Source: an uncultured Collinsella sp. (GTDB lineage: Bacteria; Actinomycetota; Coriobacteriia; Coriobacteriales; Coriobacteriaceae). Taken from it: a DNA stretch of 64,000 nucleotides. A model generated the notes under the pieces. It was not told the origin of the DNA, searched no databases, and saw only the letters and a program-made list of their open reading frames with translations. Where the stretch lies: assembly GCA_958450865.1 (NCBI GenBank), contig CAUDNY010000001.1, forward strand, positions 124,001 through 188,000, written 5' to 3'. The position numbers and the translations under genes were made by a program. Positions 1-9,100 of this stretch are shown in pieces. The first letter of the stretch is position 1. The number at the start of each line of letters is the position of its first letter.

Positions 1-503
1 TCACCGGCGACAACCGTGTGACGGCCGAAGCAATCGCCCGCCGCGTGGGACTGAACAGCAAGCAGGTCATCGCCGACGTCCTCCCCGCCGACAAGGAGCG
101 CCACGTGCGCGAGCTGCAGGATGCGGGCAGCATGGTCGCCATGGTGGGCGACGGCATCAACGACTCCCCCGCCCTGGCGCGCGCCGACGTGGGCCTTGCG
201 ATCGGCACCGGCGCCGATATCGCCAAAGAAGGGGCAGATGTGGTGCTCATGCGCAGCGACCTCATGGACGTCGCCCGCGCCATCGAGCTGTCGCGCGCCA
301 CGATTCGCAACATCAAGCAGGACCTGTTCTGGGCGCTGTTCTACAACGGCATCGGCATTCCGCTGGCGGCGGGCGTGTTCTTCCCGCTCACGGGATGGCA
401 ACTCTCGCCGATGTTTGGCGCCGCGGCCATGAGCCTGTCGAGTGTCTGCGTCGTAAGCAACGCCCTGCGCCTGAAATCCTTTAAGCCTAAAGTGGCAAAA
501 TAG
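1..503 (+). CDS. copA: Copper-translocating P-type ATPase, C-terminal part (5' end outside window)
   Basis: This is the last ~167 residues of a heavy-metal (P1B) ATPase that exports Cu(I) across the membrane using ATP. The sequence shows the end of the P/N domain (TGDNRVTAEAIA), the hinge motif MVGDGINDSPALARADVGLA, and the two final transmembrane helices (around LFYNGIGIPLAAGVFF and MSLSSVCVVSNALRL), ending in TAG. The reading frame is open to the left edge, so the start, metal-binding domain and CPC motif are outside the window. A CopZ-type chaperone and a CsoR-type repressor follow on the same strand, which supports copper rather than another metal. Confidence 0.93.
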   Translation, partial: TGDNRVTAEAIARRVGLNSKQVIADVLPADKERHVRELQDAGSMVAMVGDGINDSPALARADVGLAIGTGADIAKEGADVVLMRSDLMDVARAIELSRATIRNIKQDLFWALFYNGIGIPLAAGVFFPLTGWQLSPMFGAAAMSLSSVCVVSNALRLKSFKPKVAK

Positions 504-528
504 GCTCACCATTAAGTCCATTTAGAAC

Positions 529-628
529 GGGTTTTCCAGGTGCCCGAGATTGACCTGAAAGAGGAGCGACGCGTACTTTGGTACGCGAGCGACGGTTTGA
601 AGGTCAAGGCCGGGTGCCTGGGAAAGCC
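529..628. repeat. Nested imperfect palindrome between copA and copZ
   Basis: Outer arms 529-556 and 601-628 are complementary at about 21 of 28 positions. Inside them lies a perfect 7-bp hairpin (570-576 with 581-587, loop TTTG). The element fills almost the whole copA-copZ gap, so it would be a strong secondary structure in a copA-copZ mRNA. It has no T-tract typical of a rho-independent terminator. Function unknown. Confidence 0.6.
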
Positions 629-650
629 GACACAACAGAGAGGAATATCC

Positions 651-872
651 ATGCGTTACACGATTAAGACTTCCGGCCTTATGTGCGGCCACTGCGACGC
701 CACCGTCGAGACGGCGTTGCTCAACGTGGCCGGCGTGACCGACGCCGACGCCGATCACGAGACCCAGACCGTCCAGGTGGAGTGCGCCGACACCGTGACC
801 GCCGAGCAACTCGCCGCCGCCGTCGAGGGCGCGGGCGAGAAGTTCCACGCCCTGTCCGTGGCCGCCGCGTAG
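651..872 (+). CDS. copZ: Heavy-metal-associated (HMA) domain copper chaperone
   Basis: A 73-residue single-domain HMA protein. It has a metal-binding loop LMCGHC with Cys12 and Cys15, then the beta-alpha-beta-beta-alpha-beta pattern of CopZ/Atx1 chaperones. The family binds Cu(I) and hands it to CopA or to the regulator. The start at 651 is preceded by AGAGAGGAA at good spacing; the frame is open further upstream but that part overlaps the palindrome. The usual family motif is GMxCxxC; here the first residues are SGLMCGHC. It sits between copA and csoR. Confidence 0.9.
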   Translation: MRYTIKTSGLMCGHCDATVETALLNVAGVTDADADHETQTVQVECADTVTAEQLAAAVEGAGEKFHALSVAAA

Positions 873-920
873 CAGCTACCAGAAGCATTCGACCCCATCG
901 ACCAGAAACGAGGACCCGCC

Positions 921-1193
921 ATGATGGCAGACCATAAATCGGTGACCCGCATGCTCAAGACGGCACGCGGCCAGATCGACGGCATCTTGCGGATGGTCGA
1001 TGAGGACCGCTATTGCGTCGATATCTCCACGCAGCTCATGGCCACACAGGCGCTCCTCGCGCGCATTAACGCCGACGTGCTCAAGGCGCATATCGAGGGC
1101 TGCGTGACTTCGGCAATCGAATCGGGCGACGAAGACCTCAAAGCCGCCAAGCTCGCCGAGATCGAACGCGTCGTCGACAAGCTCTCCAAGTAA
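921..1193 (+). CDS. csoR: CsoR-type copper-sensing transcriptional repressor
   Basis: A 90-residue all-helical protein of the CsoR/RcnR (DUF156) family. The Cu(I) ligand set Cys32-His57-Cys61 is intact, with the 25- and 4-residue spacings known from CsoR. Such proteins bind operator DNA when metal-free and release it on Cu(I) binding, derepressing copA/copZ. Start codons overlap (ATGATG); an AACGAGGA ribosome site lies just upstream. It is the third gene of the apparent copA-copZ-csoR operon. RcnR/FrmR-like alternatives are less likely given the ligand pattern and neighbours. Confidence 0.9.
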   Translation: MMADHKSVTRMLKTARGQIDGILRMVDEDRYCVDISTQLMATQALLARINADVLKAHIEGCVTSAIESGDEDLKAAKLAEIERVVDKLSK

Positions 1194-1203
1194 TTGGGGC
1201 ATT

Positions 1204-1297
1204 GGGGACAGACTTCTTTGCACCGTCTTGGTGTTCCGGGGACAGGTATGTTTGCACCACATTGGTGCAGATTTACCTGTCCCCCTTGCACCAAAAG
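1204..1297. repeat. GGGGACAGGT/TGCACCA hairpin repeat
   Basis: Arms GGGGACAGGTA (1238-1248) and TACCTGTCCCC (1274-1284) are perfect complements and enclose a second hairpin GCACCA-CAT-TGGTGC. A partial further GGGGACAG copy starts at 1204. The same words recur at 35790-35857. It could help end the cop transcript but has no T-tract. Confidence 0.7.
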
Positions 1298-1339
1298 GGG
1301 TATAAAGGCGTGCAGTATATCGAACGAAAGGCAATTCGC

Positions 1340-1813
1340 ATGAATGACTTTATGAAAGGTCGTAACGGCGCCGACGAGCTCACCATCGTGCTGGGCTTCA
1401 TAGGAATTATTTTCGCGATGGTCGGATCGATGGCCCGCCACCAGTGGCTCAGCTGGATCGCCATCGCCGTAATCGTACTCGGCGTGCTGCGTGGTCTGTC
1501 CAAAAACATCGACGCCCGCCGCAAGGAAAATGATTCCTTCGTTGCCGCGACTGCCAACGTCCCCTGCCTGGGCAAATTCGTCGCCAGCTTGGGCGGCGGG
1601 ACTGCGGCTTCCAACGCCTCGCGCGCGGCCGGCACCAGTAAGGAAGACTTTGAACGTGCCAAGCGCACGGCCAAGAAGATGTGGAAGGGTCGCAAGACCA
1701 CGGCATACCTCAAGTGCCCCAACTGCGGCCAGATGCTCTCCGTCCCCAAGGGCAAGGGCAAGATCCGCGTCACCTGCCCCAAGTGCCACGCCAAGATGGA
1801 AACGCGCTCCTAG
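1340..1813 (+). CDS. Membrane protein with C-terminal zinc ribbon (function unknown)
   Basis: A 157-residue protein. Two hydrophobic segments (about residues 14-32 and 36-52) are followed by a basic, Ala/Gly-rich linker and a C-terminal zinc ribbon with Cys126, Cys129, Cys146 and Cys149 (CPNCGQM and CPKCHAK). The ATG at 1340 was chosen because the upstream extension is repeat-derived sequence; a weak GAAAGGCAA lies before it. No enzyme motif is visible. A role in binding zinc or nucleic acid near the membrane is only a guess. A bidirectional terminator follows. Confidence 0.75.
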   Translation: MNDFMKGRNGADELTIVLGFIGIIFAMVGSMARHQWLSWIAIAVIVLGVLRGLSKNIDARRKENDSFVAATANVPCLGKFVASLGGGTAASNASRAAGTSKEDFERAKRTAKKMWKGRKTTAYLKCPNCGQMLSVPKGKGKIRVTCPKCHAKMETRS

Positions 1814-1875
1814 CGCCCGCACGCGGGACAAATTAATCAGGTTTGTTTGTCCCAAATCTTAAGTATTTGTTCGAT

Positions 1876-1914
1876 AAAAAAGCCGAGGCCTCGTGTTGAG
1901 ACCTCGGCTTTTTG
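1876..1914. terminator. Bidirectional rho-independent terminator
   Basis: GC-rich stem AGCCGAGG(CC/TC)...CCTCGGCT flanked by A-run on the left and T-run on the right, between two convergent genes (ends at 1813 and 1947). It can serve both. Confidence 0.9.
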
Positions 1915-1946
1915 TATGCGGCAACGGAGCTGCACCTTTGTCACAT

Positions 1947-3317
1947 CTACGCCACACCGTCGCGGGCCAGCTCCTCTGCCAGCGCTTCGGCAGGCATGGC
2001 CATAATCGCGTCGAGCTCGGCGTCCACCTCGGGAATACGCTTCACCTTGAGCTTGCGTACCAGATCACCGAGACACATCACATGTATCGGCTCACGCAGA
2101 GCGCACAGGTCATCGAGCGGATTCTTGCGCGTCACCAGGATATCGGCGGCCTTGCCGCACTCGATCGTACCGGTCTCGCCGCCCAGCCCCAGGAGCTCGG
2201 CATTGACCTGCGTGGCCGTATGCAGCGCAAAGGCGTTGCTCACGCCGACATACTTGGCAAAATAGGCCACCTCACGCCACATGTCGTACTGCGTCACGAA
2301 CGGGCAGCTCGAATCTGTGCCAAGGCCCACCTTAACGCCAGCTTCCAGCGCCGCACGAGCACTCTCGATAATGCCCGAGCACACGATGTCGCCGTTCTTC
2401 TTTTGCGTGTCAGTCGAATGGGTCTTCTCCGGATCGAGCAACACAAACGGTAGCGCCGGGCTGATCGTGCAGGTCACGCTGGGCGCACGTCCCTCGAGCT
2501 GCGTGCCCGCGGCGCCACGGTACAGCTCCAGGATCTCGGGCGTCATCGGGGCACCGTGCTCGATCGTGTCGACCCCGGCCTCAAGCGCGGCCTTCACGCC
2601 CTCGGTGCTCTCGACATGAGCCATAACCGGCAGGCCCACCTCGTGCGCCGCCTTGCACGCCGCCGCGGCAACCTCCACCGGCATACGCAGCACGCCCGGC
2701 TCGCCCACCTCGGTCGCATCGAATACACCGCCCGTTACGAACAGCTTAATGACGTCGGCGCCGCGCGCATACAGGTCTCGCACCTGCTCGGCTGCCTCGA
2801 CGGGGCTGTTGGCCACCTGCGCGAACAAGCCCGCGCCATGGCCGCCCGGCACCGTGACGCCCGTTCCCGGCGCTACCAGGCGCGGACCCTGATACTTACC
2901 GGCGTCGATGGCGTTGCGCACGGCCAGATCGGCAAACAACGGGTCACCCGCGCCGCGCACCGTGGTCACGCCGCTTGCCAGCTGCTGCCGGGCACTGCCC
3001 TTAAGAATATGGCGCACGATGGCGCGACCCACAGGGTTGTCGAGCTTCTTCATCAGCGCGCCCGCATCGCCCGCCGAAACCGGCTTGCCCGAGCCGCACA
3101 GGTGCACGTGCATATTGATGAGACCGGGCATGAGATACGCACCACCCAGGTCGATAACCTCGGCACCTGCTGGCGCCTGCGCCACAGCACTCGGCCCTAT
3201 CCAGGTGATGACGCCGCGCTCTACAGTCACGGCCATATCGGGTTGCGGCTCCATATGCTCCGAACCATCCAGAATGGTCGCGTTGATAAACAACGTGGAA
3301 CGATCGGCAGATGCCAT
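1947..3317 (-). CDS. Metal-dependent amidohydrolase (imidazolonepropionase/prolidase-like group)
   Basis: A 456-residue amidohydrolase-superfamily protein. N-terminal beta-sandwich leads to the metal-binding HxH at His70/His72 (LINMHVHLCGSG). Later come the metal-ligand region VMAHVEST, the IEHG segment and the catalytic Asp in GLGTDSSCP, then a C-terminal GKAADILV typical of the family. Members hydrolyse cyclic amides or dipeptides; the exact substrate cannot be told from sequence. The ATG at 3317 has GGGAGGAG just upstream, which rules out an 11-codon longer reading. It appears monocistronic. Confidence 0.88.
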   Translation of the reverse strand: MASADRSTLFINATILDGSEHMEPQPDMAVTVERGVITWIGPSAVAQAPAGAEVIDLGGAYLMPGLINMHVHLCGSGKPVSAGDAGALMKKLDNPVGRAIVRHILKGSARQQLASGVTTVRGAGDPLFADLAVRNAIDAGKYQGPRLVAPGTGVTVPGGHGAGLFAQVANSPVEAAEQVRDLYARGADVIKLFVTGGVFDATEVGEPGVLRMPVEVAAAACKAAHEVGLPVMAHVESTEGVKAALEAGVDTIEHGAPMTPEILELYRGAAGTQLEGRAPSVTCTISPALPFVLLDPEKTHSTDTQKKNGDIVCSGIIESARAALEAGVKVGLGTDSSCPFVTQYDMWREVAYFAKYVGVSNAFALHTATQVNAELLGLGGETGTIECGKAADILVTRKNPLDDLCALREPIHVMCLGDLVRKLKVKRIPEVDAELDAIMAMPAEALAEELARDGVA

Positions 3318-3469
3318 ATCGAGCTCCTCCCTCACGATTAACTTGAACATTTGTCCATTATCACCTAATGCAGCGACCTAAAGTCGAGCATATCGGTTAA
3401 CGGAGAGACGAGAGAGATGTGAGGGCAAACGGAGACAGCGTGGCGACACTTCGGCCGTGCTGACGAAAC

Positions 3470-3526
3470 GTCTCAATCTGTAACAGTAAGACCGTGTTTT
3501 GGCGGCCAGATGTTACAGATCGAGAC
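3470..3526. repeat. Palindromic repeat family A, copy 1
   Basis: Arms TCTCAATCTGTAACA and TGTTACAGATCGAGA surround a ~25-nt loop containing AGACC and TTTT. Same design as the copies at 11066, 11151, 11229, 13559 and 13635. Lies upstream of the amidohydrolase. Confidence 0.85.
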
Positions 3527-3568
3527 AAACCGGCGGAGAACGATGCGACGGCACCAGTCCAGCGATCC

Positions 3569-4276
3569 CTACTCCCACTCCTGCTCGTAGATGTTGAGCG
3601 ACTTTACGTACCGCCCCTGGGCGCCCATGATGTCGCGGACCAGACGCAAGAAGAAGCTGATGCACGAGGTGTCAAAGCCATCCCGCAGGTCCTCCGGATG
3701 CACCGCACCCGGCCCGTCGACCGCCGTGTCGTTCAGGCGCGCGATGTCATACAGATAGAGCTGTCCCGCCGCCAGCCAGACATCGTCGACGCAGGCGAGG
3801 CGCACCGCAATCGCGCCGTCGCTCCAATGCTCCTTTTGCACGATATGCGGGTCGTAGACATCAAAGCGACGGTCGGTGCGCGTATCCTTCAGCGCAACCA
3901 TGCCGTTCGCAGGATCCTTGTCCAAAATGCCAAAGCGCGAGAAATACTGCGTGTCGCGTACCTGCTCGAGCCGCTTGAGCGAGGCAGGCGAAAGCGATGC
4001 CGGCGGCTCGTCAACATACAGCTCGAGCAGCGTCTTGCCATGGCGATAGGGGCGCTCGAAGAGCAGCCAATCGGTAAATGCCATGTTGTAGGCCATGATT
4101 TCGTTTTGCGAAGGCTCGGTGCAATAGCTGAGCCACGGGTCAACAATGATCTCGAACTGTTCGCGCGCCGGCTCCAAAAACTGAAACTTCCGCAGCATCC
4201 AAAAATGGGCCATGTCGGCAATATCGTTGCCGACGGCTTCAGCCAGCTCTGCTCGGTCAAAAGCGTGGTCAGTCAT
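3569..4276 (-). CDS. Conserved-looking hypothetical protein (235 aa)
   Basis: Soluble 235-residue protein, acidic, with no signal peptide or membrane segment. It opens MTDHAFDRAELAEAVGNDIA and is rich in aromatic residues in the middle (AYNMAFTDWLLFERPYRHGK). I do not recognise the family and see no catalytic motif. The start has a strong GAGGAGG(A) site at the right distance. Good codon usage and a clean ribosome site make it a real gene. It stands alone between two repeat-bearing intergenic regions, in the same direction as its neighbours. Confidence 0.75.
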   Translation of the reverse strand: MTDHAFDRAELAEAVGNDIADMAHFWMLRKFQFLEPAREQFEIIVDPWLSYCTEPSQNEIMAYNMAFTDWLLFERPYRHGKTLLELYVDEPPASLSPASLKRLEQVRDTQYFSRFGILDKDPANGMVALKDTRTDRRFDVYDPHIVQKEHWSDGAIAVRLACVDDVWLAAGQLYLYDIARLNDTAVDGPGAVHPEDLRDGFDTSCISFFLRLVRDIMGAQGRYVKSLNIYEQEWE

Positions 4277-4700
4277 GGCATCCTCCTCAAACTGATGAAC
4301 CTCAATTTGAGCTTACGAGGAGGGTGGGCAGCCACTGTCAGCACGGACAAAATAGGCCTCCGGCTGCAAACCAACTGCTGACCAAACACTTGACGGGATG
4401 CTTGACCGAAAATGCGCACTGCAACAAAACCGCAGGTAAACATAGACGGCACACCCGCCCTTTTGAGCCAGATACCCGCAGCCACCACAGAAACAACAGG
4501 TGACCACAGCCCAAGAAGTCGGCAAATGAACACCCGTACGTCGACAAACAAGCAAATCGCTCGCAAATCCGCAAGGAGTGTCCCCGAATGCCGACAGAAA
4601 AGGAGCGTCCCTAACTGCCGGCACTTAGGGACGCTCCTTTTGTGCCGGCAGTTAGGGACAGCCCTTGCCGATTCGATTGTTGAATATCTCCGTGACTACT
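4277..4700. other. Intergenic region without convincing gene
   Basis: About 420 bp between the hypothetical protein and gltD. Several open frames of 80-115 codons exist but lack ribosome sites and recognisable products. The notable content is the double-stem element at 4598-4659. Confidence 0.6.
4598..4659. repeat. Overlapping, mutually exclusive hairpins; probable gltBD terminator
   Basis: Stem 1 pairs 4598-4614 with 4625-4641, a perfect 17-bp match with A4 and T4 ends, so it can act as a terminator in both directions. Stem 2 pairs 4607-4624 with 4642-4659, a perfect 18-bp match. The block GTCCCTAA (4607-4614) is used by both stems, so only one can form at a time. The words CTGCCGGCA and TAGGGAC(A) recur around 46840. 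Confidence 0.8.
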
Positions 4701-6182
<1,482 letters not shown>

Positions 6183-6187
6183 GGCAC

Positions 6188-9100
6188 TTACGCCTCCTTC
6201 TTGGTCGAAGCAACAGAGCTGGCGGCCACGGACGCAGCACCCGCAGCACTGCCCGCAATATCGAAGCGAGCGACATCCGCGGCACTCGCGCGACCGGTCA
6301 CAATGTCAAACGCCAGCTCCTCGGCCTGCGCATGCGTCTTGCCGACGGCCTCGGCGGCGGCGACAATCGCCAGCACGCGCTCATACTCGGTCGGAATGAC
6401 CTTCACAAAGTGCTTACTCATCGTCTCAAAGCTGTAGAGCAGCTTAATGCCGCGCGGGCTCTGCGTCGCGTCCACGTGCTCCTGGATGAGCTCGCGAATC
6501 TGCGCCAGCTCGCCGGCAGTCGGGGCCTTGAGCTCAACGCTCTCGTGGTTCACGCGGGCATCGAGCGTGCCGTACTGGTCAAAGACGTAGGCCACGCCAC
6601 CCGTCATACCGGCAGCGAAGTTCTGCCCGACCTCGCCCAGGATGAGCGCCAGGCCACCCGTCATGTACTCGCAACCGTGGTTGCCGCAGCCCTCGACCAC
6701 CACGGTGGCACCGGAGTTGCGCACGCCAAAGCGCTGGCCGGCCAGACCGTTAATGAAGCCGCGGCCGCTCGTAGCGCCAAAGAACGCAACATTGCCCACG
6801 ATGATGTTCTCGTCGAACTTGTAGGTCGCATGCGGGTTGGGGCGCACCGACACCTCGCCGCCCGAAAGGCCCTTGCCAAAGTAGTCGTTGGCGTCACCGC
6901 ACACGTTGAGCGTAATGCCGCGCGGCAGGAAGGCGCCAAAGCTCTGACCGGCCGAACCATCGCAATCGATGGTGATGGAGCCGGCGGGCAGACCCTCGGG
7001 ATGCGCCTTGGTCACCGCGTTGCCCAGGATAGTGCCCACGCAGCGGTTGACGTTGGCGATATCGGCGCGGAAGCGAATCGGGCGCAGGTGCGCACGGGCA
7101 TCGGCCGTATAGGGCACAAACAACGTGGAGTCGAGCGTCTTGTCGAGCTCGCTGTCCGCGGCCATCTGCGGCAGGAAGTGACGACCGTCGGCGCCCGGAA
7201 TATGGGCACCGAACTCACAGGTCGCGCTCGCCAGCACGGGCGACAGATCGAGCAGGTTGGCCTTACGGTTGCCCGGGACCTCGATCTGGCGCAAGCACTC
7301 GGGATGGCCGACCATCTCGTCGACGGTGCGGAAGCCCAGGCTCGCCATGATCTCGCGCAGCTGCTCGGCAACAAAGAGCATAAAGTGCTCGACGTGCTCG
7401 GGCTTGCCGCGGAAGCCGCGACGCAGGCGGCAGTTTTGCGTGGCGATGCCGGCGGGGCAGGTATCCTGCTGGCAGTCGCGCTGCATGAGGCAGCCCATCG
7501 AGATGAGCGGCATGGTCGCAAAGCCAAACTCCTCGGCGCCCAGCAGGCAGGCAACGGCGACATCGGTACCGTCCATGAGCTTGCCGTCGGCCTCGAGCAC
7601 CACGCGCGAGCGCAGGCCGTTTTGCAGCAGCGTCTGTTGAGCCTCGGCAAGACCGAGCTCCAGCGGCAGACCGGCGTGCCAGATAGAGTCGCGCGCAGCG
7701 GCACCCGAGCCGCCATTGTGGCCGCTGATCAAGATCTTGTCGGCAGCGCCCTTGGCCACACCGGTGGCGATGGTGCCGACGCCGGCCTCGCTGACCAGCT
7801 TGACCGACACGCGTGCGCCGGGGTTGGCGTTCTTAAGGTCAAAGATGAGCTCGGCCAGGTCTTCGATGGAGTAGATGTCGTGATGCGGCGGAGGCGAGAT
7901 CAGGCCGATGCCGGGCGTGGACTGACGGACCTCGGCAATCCAGGGGTAGACCTTCTTGCCGGGCAGGTGGCCACCCTCGCCGGGCTTGGCGCCCTGGGCC
8001 ATCTTGATCTGAATCTCGAAGGCGCTGCACAGGTAGCGGCTCGTCACGCCAAAGCGCGCACTTGCCACCTGCTTGATCGCGGAGTTCTTGGAATCACCGT
8101 TAGCCAGCGGGGTCTCGCGACGCGGATCCTCACCGCCCTCGCCGGAGTTGGAACGGCCGTGCAGGCGGTTCATGGCGATGGCCATGCACTCGTGTGCTTC
8201 CTTGCTGATGGAGCCGTACGACATGGCGCCGGTGTTAAAGCGGCGGACGATGTTGAGCGCGGGCTCGACCTCGTCGAGCGAAACCGGCGTGCGGCCGCTG
8301 GCATCAAAGTCGAGCAAGTCGCGCAGACGCACGGCACGGCCGGTGCGGTGCAGGCGGGCGCTGTACTCCTTAAAGGTGTCGTAGCTGTCCTCACGGCAGG
8401 CGGTCTGCAGCAGGTAGACGGCCTGGGGGTCGATGAGGTGTTCCTCGCCGCCGAGCGGGCGCCACTTGGTCAGGCCCAGCGTGGGCAGCTGATCGGGAGC
8501 CGGGCTCTTAAGGATAGCGAGCGCGGCGTCGTAGCGCTCGTTTTGCTCGCGTTCAACGTCCTCGACACCCATACCGCCCACACGGCTCACCGTGCCGGCA
8601 AAGTACGCGTTGACGAACTCCGGCGTAAAGCCCACGGCTTCGAAGATCTGCGCCGAATGGTAGCTCTGCACCGTGGAGATGCCCATCTTGGACATGATGG
8701 AGACGATGCCCGCCGTCGCGGCCTTGTTGTAGTTGGCGATGCCCTGCTCGGCCGTCACGTCCAGGTCGCCGTGTGCCGCCAGATCGCGGATGCACGCATG
8801 TGCGTTGTACGGATAGATGCCGCTCGCGGAGTAGCCCACCAGTGCCGCAAAGTCGTGCGGAGACACGGCGTCGCCGCTCTCCACCACGATGTCGGCAAAG
8901 GTACGCACGCCGGCGCGGATCAGGTGGTTATGCACGCAGCCCACAGCGAGCAGCGACGGCACGGGCACCTCGCCCGCAGCGGCACGATCGCTCAACACCA
9001 CGATGTTCACGCCATCGCGGACCGCAGCCTCAACGTCCTCTGCAAGCTGCTTGAGCGCAGCTTGCAGCGCGCCCTCGCCGGCATCGCGGCGGTAGACGGC

